From Zanthoxylum bungeanum (taxonomy: Eukaryota > Streptophyta > Magnoliopsida > Sapindales > Rutaceae): a stretch of DNA of 64,000 nt. The DNA is taken from positions 1 through 64,000 of the forward strand of contig SKCR01032775.1 in the NCBI GenBank assembly GCA_019454045.1. Direction: 5' to 3'. The position numbers and the translations under genes are program-made. Within the stretch, counting starts at the first letter, position 1; each line of letters begins with the position of its first letter. The notes below the pieces were generated by a model. The model was not told the DNA's origin. It did not search any database and worked only from the letters and a program-made list of their open reading frames with translations. This document shows, piece by piece, positions 45,249 through 56,530 of this stretch.

Positions 45249-45655
45249 CTACAAGATGTAGCAACGATAGGCATTCAAAGCTTCAATTTCTGGATAAAAG
45301 AATTCCTTAAGAATCCTTTTAGAGGTCCTTCCAAATACGTTGGCCACTTTTTCCATATCCTTGAAGACAGCATTCAATAGTTCATCTGGGTTGGTATTTG
45401 ATGTGCGAAGTGCCAATTCTGCCATTTCCTCGTCAAGTTGCTCATACAGAACGAAGCGGAAAATGCATTAATGTCTGTATCGGGAAATGCTGCTCGTATA
45501 TACTGTTCAACTGAAAGCTTGCTTGCGTTTCTTAACAACCCCGAGTTATCAAGACGAGGAAGATGTGCAGGAGCATACAGGTACCTATCCTTCATAATTG
45601 CCGGTGTTGGCAACTCCTCCCCACCTTCCAGCGCCCGTTATCGTCAGGATTGAGC
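45249..45655 (-). pseudogene. fragment of a paralogue of the 47884-51554 gene
   Basis: The minus strand reads NPDDNGRWKVG, then TPAIMKDRYLYAPAHLPRLD, SVEQYIRAAFPDTDINAFSASF, and in another frame LYEQLDEEMAELALRTSNTN and GRTSKRILKEFFYPEIEALN, ending at a stop at 45249. The first half matches the gene at 49736-50061 (NPGDTWGWKVGKR, YYTDRFLIPPSSLL, FPDADIDAFFASF). Frame changes near 45620 and 45455 break it. There is no start codon or further exon nearby, so it is a relic, or an exon of a gene whose other parts are lost. The helical second half is not present in the intact paralogue. Confidence 0.7.
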
Positions 45656-45779
45656 TAGTTAATAGGAGCATATGGCTAACCTCCACCGTGTTAGGAGATC
45701 GTGGGTTGAAGTTGACATGCATGTAAAGTGAAATGAAGAATAATTATTAGTTCAAGAGGCGTTGCCTACCATATAATAA

Positions 45780-46125
45780 GATGATAATAATCAGTAGGCT
45801 TAGTCTACCATAAATATTAACAATAAAATAAAGTAATTAGACACAGATTTAACGTGGTAAAACTCTCAATGTGAGGGAAACATTCACGGGCAAAAGTAGA
45901 AGGATTTCATTATAATGAAAAGAATTTTACAATATCTCTCTAAACACAAGGAGTGAACAATCTCACATTCTCTTAGAATAAGAGAATTACAACTCTCTCA
46001 CAAACTTTTAAGAAAAACTAAATTTTTCTCTCTTCTAATATATAGGATTTGATTGAGAATGGAATGAAGAAAATAATGAAATGAAACCTCTATTTATAGA
46101 CATGAGATTCATTATGTAAATAGTG
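45780..46125 (-). repeat. LTR-like fragment, low confidence
   Basis: Order of features as in the gag-only LTR read on minus: GATTTAACGTGG, CTCTCACAA-type words, then CTCTATTTATAG (minus-strand TATA). No matching second copy, target duplication or primer site was found. It may be a solo or decayed LTR. Confidence 0.3.
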
Positions 46126-47883
46126 AATTCTAATTTTTTATTATTTTATTTTTAAGCATGTGGGACCCAACCACATATTTTATTTATTTAATTATCAATC
46201 AATTTTCGGTGATTGACAATTTCCTTGACTTAAACACACCAGACTCCTTCGGTGAAACTGGCACAAGATTTAGACCCCTTCTATGTATTCCAGGTGTGCT
46301 TTCGCTGTTATTATTATTGATCGCGATTTTATATCAGCACGCAAGCGCACATATCGCTCAGGTAATATAGTAACATAATGTTGGATATCGTACCCCACAT
46401 GGACTTATTATTCTTCTTATTAGTATCAAAACTAACCTACTTAACTTAAACTAAACTATTGGTGGATAGGAAATTGCTTAAACTAAAATTATCTGAAAGT
46501 AAATAAAGAGAAAACAATAATTTTGGTGTTAACTTTATGTGCGAGAAGAACTTATGGTTGCAACTTCACCTAAATACGCAAATAATGAGTTCATGTACTT
46601 TTCATTCAATTGAGTTGTTATAAATTATTAGCCTAGAATACTAAACTATCTACAAGTCTCTTTCGATGATCATGTAGAAATATTCAATTAAAACTAATTA
46701 ACTATATGTCTATATTAATTAATTTAAATCAAATTCATCAAAGGTCAGGTTTTAATAATTGCTACGCATGCCCTGCATGTATATTTTTATCCTGAATAGA
46801 TATCTATTCAAAAGAATTAGATCATGCGCTATTATTCTCACGACTAATCCTAATTTCCTCTGTTGAGTTCATAAGGATTTACCAAGAATATTTTATTATT
46901 GGCCAAACAAATAAAATATGCACTCAAATACAGAAAATAATAAATAATCAATAACAATATCAAAATAATAAAAATATATAAATTAATTAATAATCATACG
47001 CTCGGGATCCATTACAACCCTAGATGAATGATTTAGCTATTCTTGATAAACAATAAACATCAGCTAATTATTATTATAAAGTAAGAACTCATAAAAGATA
47101 AAATAAAGAGGGAATGGAAGAAAGAAACTCTCGTTTGATGCACTCATTGAGACTTTTTTTTAGATTTTTGGACGAACTTATGCTTATATATAATGTTATA
47201 GGAGTATTTCCTGATAAAAAATCGAGTTATGCCGCGTCGCGACAAGTGTAACACCTGTCGCTACTTTGGTATCAACAATCGGCGCGTCGCGACGCGCCAG
47301 ACAATAGATAGGTTTTAAAAATAATTGATTCCTTTTATGTTTTAAAAATAAAAAATTACAAATATTTTACTATTATCTTTTCAAGGTAACCTACGTTTCA
47401 CGATTTGCTCTCTCTTTTTTTGGTACCTATGCCTCAGATTTTGACGGATATTTTTAAAACAACCGCTTAAATGCTTGAAGCCTTGAAAGTTGAAAGGGTT
47501 AAACTATTAAAAATAAAAATAAAAAAATTGTCCCGCCAACCACCTAACTGACCTAAGCGAGAGAGATTAGTAGCTACATTGAGCATCAAGTTATGAACTA
47601 GTAGAAAATATTTCAACGTAGTGAAAAGAAAAATTCCAAGGAATGGGAGCTACATCATGAGTTGCAGACTTGTTATAACTCCAGAAATAAGCAAAGACAG
47701 TACACATCATTTAGAATATTTTACATAAAATTCTACTGCTGATATCATCCTTGAGTCTTGAGATGCATAGCGGTGAAACAAAAGTTTTCCATCAAAGGAT
47801 TAAAAGCTAAAGCATCCCTATAAAAACTATAACATCAGCCTGAGTTGCAAAAGCATATTCACATCACATTAACATATCAAGGT
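46126..47883. other. intergenic, probably old transposon debris, and 3' UTR
   Basis: No readable protein. GGCGCGTCGCGACGCGCC at 47281-47298 is a perfect 18-bp palindrome, with a related partial copy GCCGCGTCGCGAC at 47231. The part nearest 47884 is the 3' UTR of the minus-strand gene. Confidence 0.45.
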
Positions 47884-50800
47884 TTAAAGAGAGAATCCTT
47901 TCAGAGGGCTAAATCTAGCAAGAATTTCGGCCTCTTGCTTAGCTGCATTTTCCTTCTTCAGCTCCCATTCTGCGGTTTTCGAGTTTGCCAGCTGAACTTC
48001 ATGCACAATTTTTTGTGCTGCATTTACCGCTTTCTTTTGATCATTCTTCAACTTACCCACAGCCTTCTTCTTAATCTTGATTGTTTTCATAAGCACTGCA
48101 CGTTCGGATTGAAGCTTGGCAATCTGATCATTGATTTCTTGAACAGTCAATGAATCCGAATCTAGCTCTGTTTGAAGCTGGGCTGCTTTTTCTTTCATTT
48201 CATAGTACTCTTTCTTGAGTGTGAGAGCTTCGGCCTTCTTGTACTCGAGGACTGCAAAGAAATGTTTAGCTTGTTCAGTAATTCTCTTGTTCTCTACAAA
48301 AACCTTCCCATATGATGGGATTTCTTCGATCAACTTTAACTTAAGGCGGCTCTCAGCACTAAGGTTGGGGTCCTTCCGAAGGTTCGAAGCTATATCTTTA
48401 AGTTCGTAAATGTTTTTAGAGCTGACCAGAGAGGGAAAATCCATATCAAGAAGAGAAGAAAGCTTACTTTGAGCTTCAGCCAGTTCCTCTTCTTGGGTGG
48501 GACTATTGGTTGCAGCATACCCCAATGAAGCACCAGCAAGAGGCTGAGCAAGAATGTCATCCATAGAATCAATATAGCTGTCAAAGTTCTCTGGCATACA
48601 TTTCACATGGGAATCCTTGCCCTCAATTGAATCACTGCCAGGTTGATCATCCTGAGCGTCAGGTGTATTTTTTATATCCTTGCTTGGTGTTGCTGTCTCT
48701 TCATTCAATGAACTTGAGTCAATTTTTCCATCTGTACCTTCGTTGCTGCCTGGGATGGATAGTCTAAGAGAATGCCGAGTTTGTTGCTTTGCTAATGATG
48801 CAGCTGCTGTATGTTTCTTTCTCTTCTTGACAGTAACGGGGGTTTCTTCATTCTCGTCTTCTTCAACCTTCTTCACAGAAGGAGAGGCAGCTTTCACTGC
48901 AATATGTATTACAAGTTAAAACTTTCCAATTAGTTCTGGAAATCTGCCATATCTATTACACTCAGGATGCCAACAGTACTACCAAGTACCAACTTCAGTT
49001 TATTAAAATACACAAGATGTCCTTGGCCTCCTTGGCTTTGGTCAATTTTCTCATTAAATGTTCACAGTTGAAATGCATAAATACAAAATTCATGGAACCA
49101 AAACTGGAGTAATCAAAGGGACTATTTTGATAATATAACATCTAATGCCAATTTGGCATGATGAAACCATCCGACATTCTAAGGAAAGGTATTCACAGCA
49201 TCTTTTTCGTCCAATGCTAGGTAGTTAAGGTCATGAAATATTTGGATTCATCTGTGCAAAATGATTACATAAAAACTAAATCAACATATCGAGCTGCTTT
49301 CTTTACAAGTTAGCAGAAGCTGGCTATTTCATGAGCACAGCTGCTTCAAAATTATAGACTCGACTCAAAACATGATAATATACACAGGCACAGATAGCAA
49401 TATACAGCTCTGTACCTCAGAAGAACTATACCATAAAACTTACACCAGTCTTCTTATTAAAAAGTAAAAACTAAAATAACCCAAGACAAATGACTAATTT
49501 GTATTCCAAATCATGGATTTTTCATACACATCAAATGTTCTATGAGCAACATTGCAACACACAAAATAGAACCCAAAAATTGTTAAAATCGAAAACTAAA
49601 TGAAAATAACCAAATTTTTTCAAATCATTGCACGACAAGGAAAAGTTTTTACACCTTGAAATGAAAACCAGATTTCTCAGAAGATGATAGGGAGAACAAA
49701 TACAGATATCATGTGCAAGTTAAATTTTTCCTGACCTTTGGTTGGATGCCACAATGTTGATGGAACCCTCCAAATGAAAGATGCAAAAAATGCATCAATA
49801 TCAGCATCTGGAAATTCTTTTAGAAAATAAAGTTCAATTGAACGCCTGCTGGCGAAATGTTTTGGACAAGAGGTATTGAGAAGGCTACTTGGAGGGATCA
49901 AGAATCGATCGGTGTAGTATCCAAAAGAACTGATCCTCTTTCCTACCTTCCAACCCCAAGTATCACCAGGATTAGGCCAGTCTGTAGGAGCATATGGAAA
50001 ACCTTGACCCTCATAAAATGGTGGAACTGGTTCAAGAAAATTATCCTCCTTTACCATTGGTCTGCAAAGGAATAAATATCAATCTCCAAAAGCTTAGCAA
50101 TTGAAGAAATTATAACATAAAAGTATAACCAAGTAAAAGCACATAACTAGTTTGAAATAATACAAAGACCTTTCCTTCTATGGTCTACTGAAGATCATTT
50201 AAACATATTCACAAGCTGTTATCCGCAATTTTTATAGCTGAAGATACTCAGGACTTAAGACTTCTCTTCCATTCTGAGTTCATATTCTTCAATAACTATT
50301 ATACACACAACACTTGAATAATTTGCAGCCTAACAAATTTATTTGCCATTATACTTATGGAATAACATTTCAGATTTTATTTTTTTTAATTTTAAGAATG
50401 CTCTGCTGAAACAATTTGATGGGTAGCAGTTTTTCATGTACCTCAACAACCATAAATATTTTTTAAAAAACTATTTGGCAAGAGATTTTTTGAAGCATTC
50501 TTGAAAAGTACCAGCACTATGATCATGCATGGGGCATTTAATTTTTCCTTTTAAACAAACCACATTTCACTAGTGCTGCGCAAGCAACCTTGACCTTCCA
50601 CTCGACAAGCAAGGTCTTACTTGCCCACCCATAGAACATGTATTTTCATGTTTAGGTACAATCCACCGTAGTAAATACTCTGTTCCTTGCACCTAGGGAT
50701 GACAATGCTCGGATATTATTTTGGGCATATTCACCCAATATCCGATACCTATATGGCCGATATGGATCAAATATGTGAAACCGGCCAAAATAACTGAAAA

Positions 50801-50831
<31 letters not shown>

Positions 50832-51554
50832 AAGGAAATATGATAAAATTTGAAAATTTAAGATAATTAATTTTAATTTTATAATTAATATTATTATATT
50901 TATTTTATTTATTTTTGGTTGGATATTAGATGTCCAATATCCAAAATACCAAAATCCATAACCCATAACCGACTAATATCAATTTTGAATATCAAATTTC
51001 ATATCCGAAATGTATTCACAATCTATTAAACTTCCGATATCCGATCATTTTTCGATTGGTTATAATCGGATATCCCCAAATTGCCATCCCTACCAAAAAA
51101 TAACGCTTTTTAGAGCCAGCTAATGAGAAATAGCAATTGGTTTCAGATCCTAGTAATTTCAGCCAAAAATTGTTATGATCTGGCCTCAATTTCAAGACCA
51201 TCAAAAGAGACGAAAAAAAGCCAAACTTCATCTAGAAAGCATCATGACAAGTAACAACACAGAGTTATATAAACCGGATCGGCTTTTATCCCATGTAAAA
51301 TAATTCAAAATTGAAACTTTTTATAATAAAAACAGTCAAAATTGAATCTTTTTTTTCTGGTAACAGATTTTACTTGCATTGCATTACATGTTTCAATGAT
51401 CATCACTTCTTGCTTCTGTCACAAACATTTTTCAATTGCATACTTCATTTATTGAACCCATAAAATAAATAAACCCGCCAAAATTAAGACAATAAGAAAC
51501 TTACTCAGGACAACGCTGTTTTGTTTTGTCCATGGGAGGGGCTGGATCTGACAT
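47884..51554 (-). CDS. three-exon gene, 462-residue probable nuclear coiled-coil protein
   Basis: Exons (minus): 51554-51505, 50061-49736 and 48896-47884, with GT-AG borders and matching phases. It starts MSDPAPPMDKTKQRCPE. Residues about 17-125 form a conserved W/F/P-rich domain (PPFYEGQGFPYAPTDWPNPG, WGWKVGKR, FPDADIDAFFASFIWRVPS), which I believe corresponds to an uncharacterised plant domain family (possibly DUF7081; from memory, unverified). KKRKK at about 149-153 is a nuclear-localisation-like cluster. The middle is acidic and low complexity. Residues about 330-455 are predicted coiled coil by heptad pattern (KKEYYEMKEKAAQLQTELDS). No enzymatic motif. The frame is intact. Intron 1 (1443 bp) contains a MITE. 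Confidence 0.87.
50694..51092. mobile_element. hAT-like MITE inside intron 1 of the 47884-51554 gene
   Basis: Left end TAGGGATGACAATGCTCGGA, right end inverted TAGGGATGGCAATTTGGGGA: thirteen-base terminal inverted repeats with one mismatch. CGGATAT/ATATCCGA motifs lie near both ends. The flanks CTTGCACC and CCAAAAAA do not form a target duplication. The interior has an (AAAT)n run at about 50806-50834. Confidence 0.7.
50806..50834. repeat. (AAAT)n microsatellite
   Basis: About seven units of TAAA inside the intronic MITE, flanked by A/T-rich sequence. Confidence 0.85.
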
Positions 51555-52689
51555 TACTAGCAAGGGGAAAAAAAAATTCACACCTGCAAAACCAAAATAT
51601 AAAAATAAAATAAAATAAAATAAAAAAAACAGAAAAATCAAAATCAAAGCCAAGATTGCAAAACGAGTATTGAAAGCAAGAAGAAAAAATCACCCACTCT
51701 TGCGTGACTGTGAAAATTGGAGAGAATTAAATGGGCTTTGAAGGAGAATTGATTGCTTTAGTAGAAAATTATTAAGTCTCGAACTCCGACTCTACGCATG
51801 CGCGGCACTTGGCAAGTGACGCTGCGAAATTACGGTGCTATCCCTATATATCCATTCCAGTTTGCCCTTTGTAAAGGATATTTTAATTAATTTCAACTGA
51901 AAAGGACGGCAACAAGATTTTGAGAAATGATCTTGGTGCTTCGCGCTGCTTGTCTTTTTCTTCAAAAGTGCATATAGAATCAGGTGCACGTGTCAACATC
52001 TGATGTAATTCGGCGTCTAGGTCATTCCGAAGTACAGTGATTATTTAAAGGAAAAAAGTTAATTTGTCCGAAATTAGTGTAAGAATTGATTTTTGAATAG
52101 ATAAATTTAAAATAATGTTATTTTAAATTTTGTCTATTCTGAAATTAATTTAGACAAAATAATAACAATCTATTTTAAAACATTATTCGCTATTTTTATG
52201 TGACATTTTATTAGTATATTTTATAAAAATTATATTTCTTTATAAAATTTTACATTTTTTTTTTATATCTTCACAAAATATTATATTTTATTATTATACT
52301 TTTATTTAAAAAATTACATTCTATTGTTAGTAGATAAATATTGCATCCGATATTTCGTGTAATAAAATATTATTTAACAATATTTTTGTAGTAAAATGTA
52401 AGATATTAGTAATATAATATCACACTTCGATATTTTTTATATCTGTTTATTATTTCTTAATTTTTTAAGTAGTGAAATGATAATAAACTTTATTTTAAAC
52501 TATATACTGACCCAATCATAAAAACCAGATATAATATATGTCAAATGTAAGAAATAAAATGAATTAAGATCCTACATCCGATCATGGTTGTCTAAGTAAT
52601 AAATTTTTTTTTAACATTTTTCTCAAATTAGTGAACGTGTCTTCTTACTTATTTTACATTACATTTTTTTGTGATGGAAAACAAAACCA
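51555..52689. other. 5' flank of the minus-strand gene and AT-rich spacer
   Basis: The first 250 bases should contain the promoter and 5' UTR of the gene starting at 51554. The rest, to 52689, is AT-rich with no recognised gene. It ends with the target duplication CTAAT (52690-52694) of the next element. Confidence 0.45.
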
Positions 52690-52694
52690 CTAAT

Positions 52695-52973
52695 TGTAGA
52701 CGCTGATTTTCGCTCCACGTCTACAATCGAGATTTCGTGTAAAGGACACTGGCGATCATGCAAAACAAAGAAAGTAGGGTGAAAGGAGAAGGTCTACCCA
52801 CCGATGTGGTGGTTGCCGTAGGCACTCCGACGCCCAAGTCAGTGTGATGAAAATGAGGTGTGCTGAGACCGTAGAAGGCAGAACAAGGTCAGATGTTACC
52901 TTGATCCCTATAGGCTGTCGTGAGGGCGGTAGGTCCATGGTGCTGAGGGCTGGAGAGGGTAATTTTAGGCTGA
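52695..52973 (-). repeat. truncated 3' LTR of the second gypsy element
   Basis: Corresponds to 57988-58265. Similarity stops after TTTTAGGCTGA. The next bases, TAAAATTTTAGG, look like filler copying the neighbouring AATTTTAGG, and integrase follows. The purine tract and the rest of the LTR are missing. Confidence 0.88.
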
Positions 52974-52984
52974 TAAAATTTTAG

Positions 52985-53764
52985 GAGTTCATCTGCCTAC
53001 GCTCCTTTTGCTTTCTCCAACCTTTTCTTCAACGTGTTCATCAGCGTCTTATTAAAAGACTCAGCTTGCCCGTTCGCTTGTGGATAGCGTGGAGTGGAAA
53101 AACTGAGTCTGATCCCCTATGTCTTGCAAAAATCCTAAAAACGATGACTGATGAATTGTGACCCATTATCCGTGACAATTTCTCTCGGTATGCCGAAACG
53201 ACAAACAATGTTCTTCCAGACAAATCCTTGCACCTCTCGATCTTTATCCGGGCGAAAGCCTCTGCTTCTATCCATTTGGAGTAGTAATCAGTTAAGACGA
53301 GCGTGTACACTCGTTGCCCAGAGGCGGCTGGTAGCTTCCCAACAATATCAATTCCCCACTTCATGAATGGCCAGGGAGCCAGGTAGGGTTAAGTCTTCCA
53401 GGAGGCAATCGAGAGGCCGGCGCAAACCTCTGGCATTTTTCACAATTTTTTGCATAAGAAGTCGCGTCGGCTCGCATAGTCGGCCAATAATACCCAGCTG
53501 TGTGGGCTCGACATGCAAGACTTCTACCGCCCGAGAGTGATTCCCACACTGCCCCTCATGTAACTCGGCCAAAACGTACCGAGCCTCTTCAAGGGAAAGG
53601 CACTTGAGGTACGACCCACCGACTGACATTCTCAAAAGCTGATTGTCGTGAAGGACGAACCTAGCATCCATTTGCTTCACTCTTCGGGCGATGGTCTTGT
53701 CTGCTGGCAGTGTTCCAGCATCCAAATATTTGACCAAGGGGGACATCCACGACTGATTTTCCAT
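52985..53764 (-). pseudogene. int: integrase remnant of the second gypsy element
   Basis: The zinc-binding part begins near 53620 (EARYVLAELHEGQCGNHS, CEKCQRFAP in a shifted frame). The core has MKWGIDIVGKLPAASGQRVY (about 53360, first Asp). The second Asp region (ITDNGSQF in relatives) is degenerate near 53160. [20 protein letters not shown] (about 53080, catalytic Glu) and KAKGA then ADEL follow before the deletion junction near 52980. The C-terminal integrase part is absent. Confidence 0.8.
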
Positions 53765-54260
53765 GAGGTGAGAAAACGGTGTTTGCTTCGGTCTTTACTA
53801 TGGCTGGCCATTGCAGATATGCTGCGGGGATGGCTTGGATTTTTCCTTCCTGTAGAGTCGACCCGAGTGTTGCCAAAGCGTCTGCATGTGTATTCCGAAT
53901 CCTTGGGATTTGCGAAATCTCAAAGGATTCGAAAGCTGCTTGGACCTCTTTTACCTTGGATATGTATGCTGCCATCTGAGCCCCTCTGGCCTGGTAAGTT
54001 CCTTGAAGTTGATTGACGAATTGATATCTCTTCTCTTCCACCTATTTTCCTTCTTAGTATGTCTCCACTCTCTTTGCCCCCAATCCTTGCGTAATTCTAG
54101 TCGGCTAACAGTGCTTCATACTCAGCTTCATTGTTCGTAGTCTGAAAGCCACATTTGAAAGCTTGTTGGATTAAGTTCCCTTCAGGTGTGGTGATAACTA
54201 CTTCTAAACCAGAACCTCGACTGCTGGAGGACCCGTCCACTGCTAATTTTTATACCGCAA
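53765..54260 (-). pseudogene. second RNase H of the second gypsy element
   Basis: AVDGSSSSRGSGLEVVITTP (about 54244), with the catalytic Asp and G-G loop, then TTNNEAEYEALLAD with the conserved Glu, then a stop. In another frame, EEKRYQFVNQLQGTYQARGA and IPRIRNTHADALATLGSTL (about 53890) give the final DALA motif. The duplication of RNase H marks the Tat lineage. Confidence 0.8.
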
Positions 54261-55500
54261 CCGAGGCGACAGTAAGTAATTCATCCTCCCCTTCTGTTTG
54301 CATACCAAGACTAAAATCCGCCACAAGTCTGCAAGTGCTTGGGACTTGATTGCCATTAGCGGCTGATACGTGATGTCGAATTCCCCAAGTTCAACAGCCC
54401 ATTTGGTCATTCTCTCAGACAGCTCGGGTTTGTGAAGGATACTCCGTAATAGAAAAGTGGAGTAGACAGTGATTGGGTGGCCCTGGAAGTAAGGGCGGAG
54501 TTTTCGTGCTGCCACAACCAAAGCTAAGACCAGTCGTTCCATTTGTGTATATCGTGTCTCCGTATCTAGCAGGGCTTTACTCACATAGTAGACTGGATGC
54601 TGTGAACCCCCATCTTCCTTAACTAGTACAGCGCTAACAGCTTGAGGAGAAACCCCAAGGTACACATACAACCTTTCTCCGTCGAGTGGCTTAGATAAAA
54701 GTGGTGGCGTGGTCAGATATTCTTTCAGTCTGGTTAGGGCCTCCTCGCAATCCTGTGTCCATTCGAACTTCTTCGATTTTCCAAGCGTCGAGAAGAACAT
54801 AAAACTCTTGTCGGTTGACTTGGAAATGAACATGTTGAGAGCCGCAATTCGCCCTGTAAGCCGCATGCATGACTTCTTTCTGATTCGACGGAGACGGGAT
54901 ATCAAGAATTGACTTTATCTGTTCCGGATTGGCTTCAATCCCTTGCCGCGTAACCAGGTATCCCAGAAATTTTCCCGAAGCTACTCCGAAAGCATATTTG
55001 GTTGGGTTGAGCTTCATTCCATACTTCTTCATTACTCCAAAAGCTTCCTCAAGATGTTCCAAGTGTTGGTTGGCTAGCAAGGACTTTAGCAGCATGTCAT
55101 CGATATACACTTCCATTGTCGTCCCAATCTGTCGGGTGAACATTTGTTTACAAGTCGCTGGTACGTAGCGCCCGCATTCTTTAACCCAAACGGCATCACT
55201 TTGTAGCAGTAGATCCCCATGTTGGTGATGAAAGCCGTTTTTTTTCTTGATCATTCTGATGCATCAGAATCTGATTGTAGCCGGAATATGCATCCATGAA
55301 ACTCAAAAGTTAATGCCCAGCTGTCGCGTCAACCAGCGAATCTATATGTGGCAGAGGAAATGAATTTTTCGGGCATGCTTTGTTCAAGTCGATGAAGTTG
55401 ATACAAACTCGCCATTTCCAATTCTTTTTTCGTACAACCACGACATTCGCCAGCCATTCCGGGTACTGCACCTCTCTGACCACTCCATTCTCCAACAACT
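54261..55500 (-). pseudogene. pol: reverse transcriptase and first RNase H of the second gypsy element
   Basis: N-terminal RT at 55498-55310: VREVQYPEWLANVVVV, INFIDLNKACPKNSFPLPHI. Palm with MEVYIDDMLLKS at about 55110 (the YVDD-type motif is YIDD). GVASGKFLGYLVTRQGIEAN follows at about 54990. The RNase H-like part WTQDCEEALTRLKEYLTTPP to HPVYYVSKALLDTETRYTQM lies at 54770-54540. A deletion at about 55260-55310 and a frame change near 54860 break the frame. Confidence 0.85.
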
Positions 55501-56530
55501 TTCGTACTTCTTCGTCTATTACCCGGTTCCTCTCTGGGGCGAACTTTTTTCTCTTCTGTTTGACGGTGGAAAGGACGAGTCTACATGCAGTTCATGCGTC
55601 ATCAACTCTGGGTCAATTCATGTCATATCCTCATGCGACCAAGCAAAACAATCATGGTGCTTCTGGAGGAATTCTACTAGCTTTGCTCGCAGCAATGGTT
55701 CTAGGTCGGCTCCAACACGGGTCTTGTGGTCCGGGAACTGTGGGTGAATCTGGATTTCGTCGAGTTCTTCTACCTTGGGTTCATTAACACTCTCCCGACG
55801 AAACCTCTCATGTAATTGCTATGACGACTGAGTTTCAGGCTTCAGGATCGTCTGGTAGCACGTCCTCGAAGCAAGTTGATCTCATTTAATCTCCTGGACT
55901 CCCTATTTAGTTGGAAATTTCATCACCTGGTGATACGTGGGAGAAACTGCTCGCATCCCATGAATCCACGGTCGTCCCACTATTATATTGTAGGCTGACG
56001 GGCAGTATAGGACCAAGAACGTAACCATTTTGTTCACCCTTCCTGCATATACTGAAAGACAGATTTCGCCCATCGTGAACTTTTGCTCTCCGCTGAAACC
56101 AATCAGAGCAGTAGACCGTCGGCTCATTTTCTCAGATCCTCCTCCCATATCATTGAGTGTCGTCCAAAAGATAATATTGGTGGATGACCCGATGTCGACC
56201 AATACCATCTTGACCATAAAGTTGGCCACTTGAAGAGATATTACCAAAGAATCATGGTGGGGATTGACATGACTAGACAGTTGGTCATCTAAAAATTCAA
56301 TCACCAAGCCGGTACGACTCCCCGAAACAGCTCGCTCGTGGTCTGAGAGAACGGAGGAAATCATCTTCGTCTGTCGTTTCGCTGCTGAATAAGAGACCCA
56401 ACTTACCTCCGAGCCTCCAGAAATGACGTTGACGGTGATGTTGATTGGAGGTGACATTGGAGCTTCCACTCGATCTTCCCCCCGGGCCAAGGTAATTTTT
56501 CCATTTTCAGTCAACAAGTCTTTCAAGTGT
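55501..56530 (-). pseudogene. protease region of the second gypsy element
   Basis: Best frame 56526-55903. NFMVKMVLVDIGSSTNIIFW (about 56220) is the aspartic protease active site; the third position of D-x-G is Ile rather than the common Thr or Gly. PSAYNIIVGRPWIHGMRAVS (about 55990) is the conserved second half. The region 55501-55900 is a frame-broken linker to RT. Confidence 0.78.
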
